Assembly (NCBI GenBank): GCA_015488755.1
Contig: WFNB01000104.1
Location: 62,001 to 126,000, forward strand
Reading direction: 5' to 3'
Source: Gammaproteobacteria bacterium
GTDB taxonomy: Bacteria; Pseudomonadota; Gammaproteobacteria; GRL18
Length of the DNA stretch: 64,000 nucleotides
A program made the position numbers and the translations under genes. The first letter of the stretch is position 1; the number at the start of each line of letters is the position of its first letter. The notes under the pieces are model-generated. The model saw nothing but the letters and a program-made list of their open reading frames with translations. It ran no database searches and was not told the DNA's origin. This document shows positions 43,899-52,573 of this stretch, piece after piece.

Positions 43899-46163
43899 AT
43901 GTCATTGAAAATTATTCTAAAAAAATTCGACTATTGCGCTTTTTTCCTACGATTGAGCTATTGTTTACTCTTCTTATTACCGATGCAAATGCTTTATTGC
44001 GCTCCCATTTCTACGGCTGATCCTTCCTACTCACTTGATGGTTTATTTTTTGAGCAAGACACACCTTCCCAACTACAGCTAAACTCAACTGAACAGGCTT
44101 TTCTGGCAGAACATCCTAAACTTATCGTTTCTAATGAGTTGGGCTGGTATCCTTATGATTTTACCGATAATGAAACAAAATCGGGCTTAGCTATGGGCTA
44201 TTCGGTTGACTATTTAAAACTATTGGCTAGTCGTATTGGTGTTAACTTGGAGTTTTATAGTGCTCATTGGTACGAACTACTGAATAAGATACAGACAAAG
44301 GACATTGATGCCCTTAACTTAGTCTCAAAAAATCGCCAAAGAGAGCGCTATCTGGCATTAACCAAGCCCATTTTAAGTATTCAATATTCACTAATTTCAT
44401 TAGATCCAGAACTATCCTTAAGCAATCTTAATGGTAAAATTTTAGCTCTAGGAAAAAACTGGAGTATCACCACGGCAATCAAAGCTCAGTATCCTGATAT
44501 TAAAATTTTAGAAGTAAATACCTCAAAACAAATGCTTGAAGCCGTTACCTTTGGTCAGGCTGATGCCGCCATTGATGATTTTCAAACCGCCACTTATTTA
44601 AAGAAAAGTTTATTTCTTAATCATTTAAACATTAAAAAAATTCAACAGGGTTTAGTGCAAAGCAATCTGTTATCCCTTGGGTTTCGTAAAGATTTAGCCA
44701 TGTTTGTGCCTATTTTTGAAAAAGCAATGGCCAGCATCACAGCCAGTGAATCACACAAGCTTAAAGAAAAATGGTTTGAGTACGCAAAAGAGCAAACAGC
44801 CTCAAACTCAAATAAAGCAATAACAAACACACTGTTTAACAGCAAAGAATTATCTTATTTAAAAGCTAAAAAAGAGATCACCTATTGCATTGACCCTGAC
44901 TGGATGCCATTAGAAAAACTGTTGCAAGGTAAACACATTGGCATGACTGCCGATTATTTTAATTTATTTAAAGCAATCATCCCAATACCCATTACATTGG
45001 TTCCCACAGGTTCGTGGTCTGAATCAGTCAACTTTGCCAAACAAAGACGTTGTGACATATTCTCTTTAGCCATGCCTACCGATGAACGTAAAAAATATAT
45101 GAATTTTACCCATGCTTATCTGGACATCCCCCTAGTCATTGCGACCCAAAACAAAGAACCTTTTATTGCCAATATTACTTTAATCACCGATAAAAAAATC
45201 GGTATTGTACAAGATTATGCCTTTGGTGAAATTTTAAAAAAGCGATACCCAAAAATGCAAATAGTGGCGGTAAAATCATTGCAAGATGGTCTAGAAAAAG
45301 TCAATAAAGGACAGCTGTTTGGCTTTGTCGGTACCTTGTCAACAGTAGGCTATACCATACAAAAACAGTTTACTGGTGAACTAAAAATTGCTGGTAAGTT
45401 TGACGAAACCTGGCAATTAGGCATTGCCACCCGCAATGACCAACCACAACTCAATCATATTTTTAATAAGGCCATTGCCAGTATTAACCCTGAAAGCCAA
45501 CAAAAAATCCTTAATAAATGGATCGCCGTACGCTTTGAAAAAGGTATGGACTACCAAGCCTTTTTTCAGTTAATTGCTCTATTTGTTGTTATTGCCGCAT
45601 TAATTTTATATCGCAATTATACCCTTGAAAAATACAATAAACAGTTAGAAAAACTAGCCACGACTGATAAGCTCACACAACTTTATAATCGCCAAAAAAT
45701 TGATGAAACATTAGAATATCAAGTCGCCTATAATAAACGTTACGGCCATACATTTAGTATTATCATTATTGATATTGATTTCTTTAAACAAGTCAATGAT
45801 CGTTATGGGCATCTTGTTGGTGATTCCGTCTTAATTGAATTTTCTGATATACTCAAACACAGCATACGGACATCTGATATTGTTGGCCGCTGGGGTGGTG
45901 AGGAGTTTTTAATTATTTGCCCTCATAGTAGCGCCCAAGATGCAGGAATTCTCGCAGAAAAAATTCGTTTTTTAATTGCTAACTATCGCTTTTCTTCTAT
46001 AGAAAAAACGCTCACGGCAAGTTTTGGTGTCGCTCAGTATCATAATAAGGAAATGTCTATTCAGACACTTGTGCGGCTTGCAGATAATGCCTTATACCAA
46101 GCCAAAGACAAGGGGCGAAACCAAGTCGTCTGTTATACAGAGCAAAGTAATGAAAATGAATAA
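43899..46163 (+). CDS. Receptor-type diguanylate cyclase with two SBP_bac_3 domains
   Basis: The 754-residue protein has an N-terminal signal/anchor (about 10-35) and two tandem periplasmic amino-acid-binding-type domains (about 72-295 and 325-548), like BvgS/EvgS sensors. A transmembrane helix (about 552-572) leads to a GGDEF domain. The active site reads GGEEF (about 666-670), with an RTSD inhibitory site five residues before it. It should make c-di-GMP in response to a small bound ligand. The product could act on the PilZ protein at 2983. Its stop overlaps the next start (TAATG). Confidence 0.93.
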   Translation: MSLKIILKKFDYCAFFLRLSYCLLFLLPMQMLYCAPISTADPSYSLDGLFFEQDTPSQLQLNSTEQAFLAEHPKLIVSNELGWYPYDFTDNETKSGLAMGYSVDYLKLLASRIGVNLEFYSAHWYELLNKIQTKDIDALNLVSKNRQRERYLALTKPILSIQYSLISLDPELSLSNLNGKILALGKNWSITTAIKAQYPDIKILEVNTSKQMLEAVTFGQADAAIDDFQTATYLKKSLFLNHLNIKKIQQGLVQSNLLSLGFRKDLAMFVPIFEKAMASITASESHKLKEKWFEYAKEQTASNSNKAITNTLFNSKELSYLKAKKEITYCIDPDWMPLEKLLQGKHIGMTADYFNLFKAIIPIPITLVPTGSWSESVNFAKQRRCDIFSLAMPTDERKKYMNFTHAYLDIPLVIATQNKEPFIANITLITDKKIGIVQDYAFGEILKKRYPKMQIVAVKSLQDGLEKVNKGQLFGFVGTLSTVGYTIQKQFTGELKIAGKFDETWQLGIATRNDQPQLNHIFNKAIASINPESQQKILNKWIAVRFEKGMDYQAFFQLIALFVVIAALILYRNYTLEKYNKQLEKLATTDKLTQLYNRQKIDETLEYQVAYNKRYGHTFSIIIIDIDFFKQVNDRYGHLVGDSVLIEFSDILKHSIRTSDIVGRWGGEEFLIICPHSSAQDAGILAEKIRFLIANYRFSSIEKTLTASFGVAQYHNKEMSIQTLVRLADNALYQAKDKGRNQVVCYTEQSNENE

Positions 46164-46894
46164 TGCTTGAACTGCTAACCCCTGCCGAAATGATTGTCAG
46201 TTCTCTAATACTGATCTTTGCCTATATCATTCGTGGTATTACCGGCTTTGGTTCAGGGCTAATAGCCATTCCATTGCTGGCATTTATATTACCCATTAGC
46301 ATTGCCGTGCCCTTAGTGGGCTTATTGGACTATACAGCTTCATTGGCTCATGGCTTAAAATTACGCAGTGATATTCGCTGGAAATTAATACTACCACTCT
46401 TACCATTTACCTTAATCGGGCTATTATTAGCATTGTATATTTTTAATACTCTGGATGCACTCTTACTAAAAAAATGCTTGGGTGGTTTTATTATTACTTA
46501 TGCATCATATACCTTATTTACCCTTAAACCCCATAGTCACAATAGTCGGTTATGGGCAATTCCAAGTGGTTTGTTTGGTGGGCTTGTGGGGACGCTTTTT
46601 GGTACTGGCGGACCATTTTATGTCATTTATTTACAGCTACAAGACTTAGGAAAAACCACATTCAGAGCAACTGTGGCAACCATATTTTTTCTTGATGGTT
46701 CCAGTCGTATTGTCGCTTATTCATTCAGTGGCTTTTATAATAATCAAACCCTACTTCTTATTGCCCTAAGTTTTCCTATTATGATCATTGGCATGATGAT
46801 TGGTGGGCGTATCCATACCAATATTAGCCATGAGAGCATTCAAAAAGGTATCGGTATCTTATTACTTTTTAGTGGTACGGCACTGTTATTATAA
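46163..46894 (+). CDS. TauE/SafE-family membrane permease
   Basis: The 243-residue protein has about eight hydrophobic segments and the TauE/SafE pattern, with IRGITGFGSGLIAIPLLAFI near the start and GLFGGLVGTLFGTGGPFYVI in the second half. Family members are thought to move sulfite, sulfoacetate or other organic anions. It is read directly after the diguanylate cyclase with a one-base overlap, so the two are translationally coupled. The substrate is unknown. Confidence 0.9.
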   Translation: MLELLTPAEMIVSSLILIFAYIIRGITGFGSGLIAIPLLAFILPISIAVPLVGLLDYTASLAHGLKLRSDIRWKLILPLLPFTLIGLLLALYIFNTLDALLLKKCLGGFIITYASYTLFTLKPHSHNSRLWAIPSGLFGGLVGTLFGTGGPFYVIYLQLQDLGKTTFRATVATIFFLDGSSRIVAYSFSGFYNNQTLLLIALSFPIMIIGMMIGGRIHTNISHESIQKGIGILLLFSGTALLL

Positions 46895-46901
46895 ATAAGC
46901 C

Positions 46902-48071
46902 CTAAGTCTCAAAATATAACTTACCTGAATTGTAAAGATTGACTATAAAATCTCGTTCATTCTCATTAGCAATAGCAAGTAAATCAATAAGTGGTACGTC
47001 ACGTTTGGCACATAGTATTTTCGCAAAGTGTATGCTGACTAGATAATCACTGCCATCAATAAATAATCGGCACATTTCGGGTGCTTCTTCTGTGTAAGCA
47101 AAACGGCTGGCTGGATGGCGTAATAAGGGGCTGCTCGCATGTGCTAATAGAGTTTGCAATTGTTCGATGCTAGCAATAGGCTCTTCACATTCATGTAAGT
47201 AATCCACTTTAGAATCACTAACAAATTGTCCAAACCAACGTGCTAATTCTGGGCTATCAGGATCAAGATAACGACGAAAAATATTTCTTACTTCATCAAT
47301 AGCCGCAACTGAAATTTTATTCGGCTCTGATTTAAGTGCCTCAAATGGCAGCTGATAAGTCTCTTTAATGGATAGTTCATCGGTAATATGAGCAATAAAA
47401 TCATTGACCAAATCACTATGACTGGTGGCTCGAAAACCAATGGAATAACTGCTACTTTCACCGATTGATATACCATGATGCGAGACCCCAGCAGGTAGAT
47501 ACATCATATCACCCGGCTCTAAAATCCATTCAAATTCAGGAGTAAAGTCTTTTTGCAGACGGATAGCAATATCGGGTATGACATTATCATCTGCCACAGG
47601 TGCCGTACTAATTTGCCAGCGTCGCTTACCATCACCTTGTAAAATAAACACATCATACAAGTCAATATGAGGACCAACAGAGCCTTCTGGTGCTGCCCAA
47701 CTGCTCATAAGATCATCTAAGTGCCATTCTGGAATAAAACGAAATTGATCAGTGATCCAAGCTAATTCGGGCAGGCACTTTTCTAAATCATTGACCACTA
47801 AGGTCCAATGAGTCTCTGGCATTTTAGCAAAGGTGGCTTCATCCATAGGTCCATGAATGGCCTGCCAAGGATGATCACCGCCCTGTTCAATCACAATACG
47901 GGAATTAATCTCTTCTTCACAGGCCAAGCCCGCTAATTCATCAGGTGAAATAGGGGTCTCAAAATTAGGAAATGCCTGTCTAATTAATAACGGTTTTTTC
48001 TGCCAATAGTCAGTTAAAAAAGTCTCCACAGGCATAGTACCCAAGGGGCTAGTTGCATGCACCTGTGACAT
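46902..48071 (-). CDS. roxA: Ribosomal protein L16 arginine hydroxylase RoxA (YcfD-like)
   Basis: The 389-residue JmjC/cupin oxygenase shows WQKKPLLIRQAFPNF near the start, the iron-binding HxD in GPHIDLYDVFILQGDGKRRW and the distal histidine in LPAGVSHHGISIGES. It matches YcfD, which hydroxylates an arginine of ribosomal protein L16 using 2-oxoglutarate and oxygen. It is translated from a start that overlaps the stop of the glutamate dehydrogenase gene (TAATG). It converges with the TauE gene with seven bases between them. Confidence 0.9.
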   Translation of the reverse strand: MSQVHATSPLGTMPVETFLTDYWQKKPLLIRQAFPNFETPISPDELAGLACEEEINSRIVIEQGGDHPWQAIHGPMDEATFAKMPETHWTLVVNDLEKCLPELAWITDQFRFIPEWHLDDLMSSWAAPEGSVGPHIDLYDVFILQGDGKRRWQISTAPVADDNVIPDIAIRLQKDFTPEFEWILEPGDMMYLPAGVSHHGISIGESSSYSIGFRATSHSDLVNDFIAHITDELSIKETYQLPFEALKSEPNKISVAAIDEVRNIFRRYLDPDSPELARWFGQFVSDSKVDYLHECEEPIASIEQLQTLLAHASSPLLRHPASRFAYTEEAPEMCRLFIDGSDYLVSIHFAKILCAKRDVPLIDLLAIANENERDFIVNLYNSGKLYFET

Positions 48072-49492
48072 TAATAGACCCCTATTTCAAGATAAGAACG
48101 GGCGATTTTTTGAATTGAAGTAACATAAGCTGCCGTCCTAAGATCATGAATATTTTCATCATTATCCATCGTAGTTCTTATCTCCTGATAAGCCAAACGC
48201 ATGGTATCATCAAGACCTGAACGTACTAAGTCCAATTCATCAGCACCACGACTCATTTTATGACGTATTTGATCAGAGAGTGGATGCCCTGTGGCTTCTT
48301 CAAGCACTCGAGACATTTCCATACCCCGCATTTCTTCATGACGACGTTGCATACGACCAAAACGAATATGAGAGATGTTTCGGATCCACTCAAAATATGA
48401 GACCGTCACCCCTCCTGCATTCGCATACGCATCAGGAATAATCACAACACCTTTTTTCTGTAAAATTTCATCCGCACCAAAGGTAATAGGGCCGTTAGCG
48501 GCTTCAACAATTAATTTGGCTTGAATACGATCCGCATTTGCCATCGTAATCTGGCTTTCTAAGGCGGCTGGGATCAAGATATCACATTCCTTTTCCAAGA
48601 CCTGCGCACCTTCTTCAACAAACAGGGCAGAAGGAAAGGTCTGAATACCTTCATGAGCATCAATATGCTGACGTAAGGCTTCAATATCAATTCCTTCATC
48701 ATTAATCAGAGCACCATTATATTCAATAACGGCAGTAATTTTTACCCCATCTTCTTCTGATAAAAATTTGGCCACATGATAACCAACATTACCCAAGCCC
48801 TGAATAACACAGCTTTTACCCTCTAAAGAACCCTGCATATTGGCCATTTTTATATCTTCAGGATGCCGAAAAAATTCTTGTACCGCATATTGTACGCCCC
48901 GCCCAGTTGCCTCGACTCGACCATGAATACCACCATGATGAATCGGTTTACCCGTGACACAGGCAACATAATTAATATCATCAGGCTTTAATTGCTTATA
49001 GGTATCCGCAATCCAAGCCATTTCTCTTTGCCCTGTGCCAATATCTGGTGCCGGAACATTGGTCGATGGGCTTAAAAAATCTTTACGGATCAATTCTAAA
49101 GTAAAGCGTCGAGTGATCATTTCCATTTCATCGCGTGAATATTGAGAGGGATCAATCATCAATGCACCTTTAGAGCCACCAAAAGGAACATCCACAATGG
49201 CGCATTTATAGGTCATTAAAGCCGCCAAGGCTTCTACTTCATTTTGATTGGCATAGGGGGCATAACGAATGCCTCCTTTAGACGGTAGGCGATGGGTACT
49301 ATGAGTCGCACGCCAGCCGGTAAATACTTCAATTTTGCCTCTGATTTTAACGGGAAATTGCACCTGCAATACCGCATTACACGATTTAATCGCTTTGGCG
49401 ACACCTTCTTCGAGTTGCATAACGGCAATCGCTCGATCCACCATCAGATTAACACCATCACGAAAACTGGGTTCATTAAATGCTTTGCTCAT
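48071..49492 (-). CDS. gdhA: Glu/Leu/Phe/Val dehydrogenase, probably glutamate dehydrogenase
   Basis: The 473-residue protein has the family's substrate region (STHRLPSKGGIRYAPYANQN; the lysine region ALMTYKCAIVDVPFGGSKGA) and a Rossmann domain with VIQGLGNVGYHVAKFLSEED. Size and sequence fit hexameric glutamate dehydrogenase, which links glutamate to 2-oxoglutarate and ammonia. The cofactor cannot be decided with confidence. A TAGGA ribosome site precedes ATG 49492. Its 2-oxoglutarate product is a co-substrate of the RoxA encoded next, a possibly meaningful pairing. Confidence 0.9.
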   Translation of the reverse strand: MSKAFNEPSFRDGVNLMVDRAIAVMQLEEGVAKAIKSCNAVLQVQFPVKIRGKIEVFTGWRATHSTHRLPSKGGIRYAPYANQNEVEALAALMTYKCAIVDVPFGGSKGALMIDPSQYSRDEMEMITRRFTLELIRKDFLSPSTNVPAPDIGTGQREMAWIADTYKQLKPDDINYVACVTGKPIHHGGIHGRVEATGRGVQYAVQEFFRHPEDIKMANMQGSLEGKSCVIQGLGNVGYHVAKFLSEEDGVKITAVIEYNGALINDEGIDIEALRQHIDAHEGIQTFPSALFVEEGAQVLEKECDILIPAALESQITMANADRIQAKLIVEAANGPITFGADEILQKKGVVIIPDAYANAGGVTVSYFEWIRNISHIRFGRMQRRHEEMRGMEMSRVLEEATGHPLSDQIRHKMSRGADELDLVRSGLDDTMRLAYQEIRTTMDNDENIHDLRTAAYVTSIQKIARSYLEIGVY

Positions 49493-49821
49493 ATCATTAT
49501 CCTATGAAGTTTTATGCTGAAAAAATTTTGATATAGATCAGCGATATTTTTTACCATCAGTGCTACATTTGAGAGCTTGCTGTGATAGAACCTAAATAAA
49601 TTCAGACTAGGCCAATTATTTTTTTTAGCCTGTCTATTGATTCTTTCTACTAACAGTATGGCAGAAAAATCCAGTGATGAGAAATCCTCTATGTGAGTCA
49701 ATTAGAACTTTTGACTACTTAATGATATGATGATCTTCGATAAAATCGTTTTTTCTTATCCATTCTTACACAGCCATTCTGATACCATGAGTGTGTTGTG
49801 CAATCTAAAAAAGGGAACTCA
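49493..49821. other. Divergent intergenic region, 329 bases
   Basis: This gap lies between the glutamate dehydrogenase and adenylate kinase genes and should hold a promoter for each. A 70-codon minus-strand frame at 49489-49701 begins at TTG with no ribosome site and resembles no family I know, so I do not call it. No other structure stands out. Confidence 0.5.
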
Positions 49822-50499
49822 ATGAATATATTAATTTTTGGACCAAATGGTAGTGGTAAAGGTACTCAGGGCGCTATTGTTCAGGAAAAATACAACATCG
49901 CCCATATCGAATCAGGTGCCATCTTTCGCAAGAATATTGGCGGTGGTACTGAGTTAGGTAAAAAGGCAAAAGAATATATTGATCGAGGCGATTTAGTGCC
50001 GGATGATATTACCATTCCTATGATCCTTGATCGCCTTAAAGAAGACGATTGTAAGCAAGGCTGGTTACTCGATGGTTTTCCACGCAACAAAGTACAAGCT
50101 GAAACTTTAGCCAAAGCACTCGCTGATGAAAATATCAAATTAGATTATGTGATTGAGATCGTATTGGATCGTGCCGTTGCCAAAATTCGCATCACCGGTC
50201 GTCGCTTATGTGAAAATGATAATAATCACCCAAATCATATTGCTTTTGATGCCATTAAACCCGCTGAAAAAGATGGCGAGATGGTCTGTCGTGTCTGTGG
50301 TGGTAAACTATCCGCTCGTGCCGATGATCAAGACGATAGCGCAATTGATAAACGCCATGATATTTACTATGACGAAGAGACTGGTACTATGGCCGCCGTT
50401 AATTTCTTTAAGGGACTTGGTGGCGACACTAAGGTCATCTCTATCGATGGTGGTCCTTCTATTGGTGAAGTTACTGAAAAGATCATGGCTGCATTATAA
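49822..50499 (+). CDS. adk: Adenylate kinase, metal-binding Desulfovibrio-like type
   Basis: From ATG 49822 (AGGG ribosome site) the product is 225 residues. The P-loop GPNGSGKGTQ (7-16), SGAIFR and WLLDGFPRNK identify an adenylate kinase, which balances AMP, ADP and ATP. The lid domain carries C130, H136, C156 and C159, the C-x5-H...C-x2-C set that binds Zn, Co or Fe in Desulfovibrio adenylate kinases. Its whole pattern is closer to that group than to E. coli Adk, which lacks the cysteines. A strong terminator follows. Confidence 0.92.
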   Translation: MNILIFGPNGSGKGTQGAIVQEKYNIAHIESGAIFRKNIGGGTELGKKAKEYIDRGDLVPDDITIPMILDRLKEDDCKQGWLLDGFPRNKVQAETLAKALADENIKLDYVIEIVLDRAVAKIRITGRRLCENDNNHPNHIAFDAIKPAEKDGEMVCRVCGGKLSARADDQDDSAIDKRHDIYYDEETGTMAAVNFFKGLGGDTKVISIDGGPSIGEVTEKIMAAL

Positions 50500-50529
50500 G
50501 CGTCATTCTGTAAGCCACTATTCTATAGT

Positions 50530-50563
50530 AAAGCAATGCCCTGATAATAGGGCATTGCTTTTT
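50530..50563 (+). terminator. Rho-independent terminator of the adenylate kinase gene
   Basis: The arms AAAGCAATGCCCT and AGGGCATTGCTTT pair perfectly around a short loop and are followed by T residues. The site lies about 30 bases past the adk stop. Confidence 0.9.
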
Positions 50564-50603
50564 ACTGGTTTGGGAAATGATAACAAATTTCAGTATAAAT
50601 AGC

Positions 50604-50693
50604 CTATTCATTCAGTGGATGATCATTAGTATCACCACAACTATCAGCCACTTCTTTTGCTCTATCCGCAATCCAATTTAACCGATCAGTACA
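50604..50693 (-). pseudogene. Possible short gene remnant
   Basis: A minus-strand frame of 29 codons, bounded by stops and without any start codon at its head, reads DRLNWIADRAKEVADSCGDT and then ends NDHPLNE. The composition looks like genuine protein. It may be the tail of a lost gene. No parent is recognised and the call is tentative. Confidence 0.3.
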
Positions 50694-50727
50694 TTAATCC
50701 GTTAAAGACCAAACGAGATAAGCATTG

Positions 50728-51423
50728 ATGTTCTATATTTTTTTGATTATTGTCCTGCTCGGTATTTTTTTCCTACCTCAATGGTGGGTACAACGAGTAA
50801 TGGCGCACCATAATAAAACCATTAATGCTTTACCCGGTACGGGTGGAGAGCTTGCTCAGCATCTTATTGAACAATACCATCTTCCTGTATCACTAGAAGT
50901 TATCCCTCCAGAAATAAGCGAACAAGGCGATCATTATGACCCACAAAGTAAAACTGTACGTTTAAGCAGTCTTTATTTTAATACCAAGTCACTTACAGCA
51001 ATCGCCATTGCTGCTCATGAAGTGGGACATGCTATTCAGGATTTTCAAAAGGATGAGCTGCTACGTTTACGAGGGAAAATGGTCATTGCCTCTCAAGGTC
51101 TACAGAAACTCGGAGCAGGCATTATCTTTATTGCTCCTATTATGACCGTTTTTACACACTCACCTATTATAGGAGAGATAATGGCTTTAATAGGTCTATT
51201 AAGTATCAGCTCTTCTCTATTGGTTCATATTATCAGCTTGCCCGTTGAATTTGATGCCAGTTTTAATAAAGCATTACCCTTATTAAAAGAAGGCCATTAC
51301 ATCACTCCTGTCGATTTAATGGCGGTACGTCAGGTATTACTCGCCGCTGCATTAACCTATGTTGCAACTGCTTTATCTGGTTTACTCAATATCTGGCGTT
51401 GGGTAGCTATTTTAAAACGTTAA
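50728..51423 (+). CDS. YugP-like zinc membrane metallopeptidase
   Basis: The 231-residue protein has an N-terminal transmembrane helix, the zinc motif HEVGH in AIAIAAHEVGHAIQDFQ (about residues 91-107), further membrane segments (about 125-175) and LPVEFDASFNKALPLL. This is the neutral zinc metallopeptidase (YugP/DUF2268-like M48 relative) family, predicted to act on membrane proteins. Start ATG 50728 follows a GAG ribosome site; TTG 50725 is also open. A hairpin terminator lies 18 bases past the stop. Confidence 0.9.
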   Translation: MFYIFLIIVLLGIFFLPQWWVQRVMAHHNKTINALPGTGGELAQHLIEQYHLPVSLEVIPPEISEQGDHYDPQSKTVRLSSLYFNTKSLTAIAIAAHEVGHAIQDFQKDELLRLRGKMVIASQGLQKLGAGIIFIAPIMTVFTHSPIIGEIMALIGLLSISSSLLVHIISLPVEFDASFNKALPLLKEGHYITPVDLMAVRQVLLAAALTYVATALSGLLNIWRWVAILKR

Positions 51424-51441
51424 CTTTTTACCAAGAAAAAA

Positions 51442-51465
51442 GGCTAACGATATGCATCGTTAGCC
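51442..51465. terminator. Bidirectional terminator between convergent genes
   Basis: The arms GGCTAACGA and TCGTTAGCC are perfect complements with a six-base loop. On the plus strand it is followed by TGTTT, and on the minus strand by a run of six T. It serves the zinc peptidase gene and the lpoB gene, which converge here. Confidence 0.9.
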
Positions 51466-51502
51466 TGTTTGACATTCAGGACGTAAACTCGAAGATGTGA
51501 GT

Positions 51503-52039
51503 TTAAAACATACTCTTTTCTGATTTTGCCATAGCAAGATCATCGGACCACTGCCCTTTTAACTCACCCATAAGAGTAAACATTTTTAATTGTAACGTGT
51601 AATACACTAATTCTTTGCCACCTTTACCATACTGACGAGTAGAAGTTAATTCACTTTTAATGATGTAGTCAAAACTGGTGGCTGATTTATCAACCACACG
51701 CATCACACCTGAATTAAATAAGGTTTCTTGAATTCGATCATGTAAATCACTCATACGCACATTTTCATTATCAGTATTATTAAGTGGCGTGGCAGCAATG
51801 ACTTTAGGCTTTCTCTTACCCCAACCTTGAACCAGTTTAGAGACTAACATTTTATTAGTCACTTGCTCAGCTAAAGCAACATAATCGGCCATAGTTAATT
51901 GTGCTTGTAGATGCCCACGGCTTTTAGCATCAACCATAGCCACATCAGATTGTTGTCCAACAGGAACCGATTGACAACCTGTAACGGCAATTGTAGAACT
52001 TATAAGAGAGAGCAGTATTGTTTTTTTTGCAAAATTCAT
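51503..52039 (-). CDS. lpoB: LpoB-like penicillin-binding-protein activator lipoprotein
   Basis: The 178-residue protein has a lipoprotein signal ending VTGC. The mature part resembles LpoB: VIAATPLNNTDNENVRMSDL, LHDRIQETLFNSGVMRVVDK and YYTLQLKMFTLMGELKGQWS. LpoB is an outer-membrane lipoprotein that activates the murein synthase PBP1b and shares a fold with CsgG and FlgO. The upstream ycfL-like gene supports the call, since ycfL and lpoB are adjacent in Enterobacteria. A terminator follows. Confidence 0.85.
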   Translation of the reverse strand: MNFAKKTILLSLISSTIAVTGCQSVPVGQQSDVAMVDAKSRGHLQAQLTMADYVALAEQVTNKMLVSKLVQGWGKRKPKVIAATPLNNTDNENVRMSDLHDRIQETLFNSGVMRVVDKSATSFDYIIKSELTSTRQYGKGGKELVYYTLQLKMFTLMGELKGQWSDDLAMAKSEKSMF

Positions 52040-52066
52040 AACATTTTCCTAGTAAAATTATTATCG

Positions 52067-52537
52067 TTATTTTTGATACTTATTGTTAATAATAAAGGGG
52101 TCATCAGGCAATCGAACGGTAAAAACAACCTTATAGGCTTCTTGAACCTTGCCTGTTGCAGTTACTGTATCAATTTGTGTGGGGGATAAAGTAAAACGGT
52201 GCCAAACACCGGATTGATCCAACATAAAGCCATTGGCATCTTCCCATTCAACTTTGTACTCAAGGTTATAGCGAACATCCGATAAGTTTTGAATACCGAT
52301 TTGTGCCTGAGTAAACAGCCCCACTTTTCTAAATTTAATATTCGCCATACGAATATTACCTACCAAGCGATCAGAGCCTAATACTAAACGTGCTCTTGGA
52401 TGCGTATCATCCAAGGTATCTTGAGCAACAAAATTAGGGTTTTCTGCCACAGTTGCCGGCTTGCAGGCAGACACAGAAAAAACAGTTATCAGGAGTAGAG
52501 ATAGCATCAAGTACGATGGCATCTTAGTTTGTTTCAT
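52067..52537 (-). CDS. ycfL: YcfL-family lipoprotein
   Basis: From ATG 52537 (AGGA ribosome site) the 156-residue product has a lipoprotein signal ending SVSAC. It shows the DUF1425/YcfL pattern GDxLVGNI-like LGSDRLVGNIRMANIKFRKV, then YNLEYKVEWEDANGFMLDQS. Its function is unknown, but it is conserved next to lpoB. It lies 27 bases upstream of the lpoB gene and nine bases after the next gene, so all three are probably one transcript. Confidence 0.85.
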   Translation of the reverse strand: MKQTKMPSYLMLSLLLITVFSVSACKPATVAENPNFVAQDTLDDTHPRARLVLGSDRLVGNIRMANIKFRKVGLFTQAQIGIQNLSDVRYNLEYKVEWEDANGFMLDQSGVWHRFTLSPTQIDTVTATGKVQEAYKVVFTVRLPDDPFIINNKYQK

Positions 52538-52573
52538 AGCAATATCCTTTATTATTATTGGCAATTAAAATAA

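Noticed and set aside
49489-49701. Minus-strand frame of 70 codons upstream of the glutamate dehydrogenase gene
   Set aside because: It begins at TTG without a ribosome site, runs into the dehydrogenase start region and matches nothing I know.
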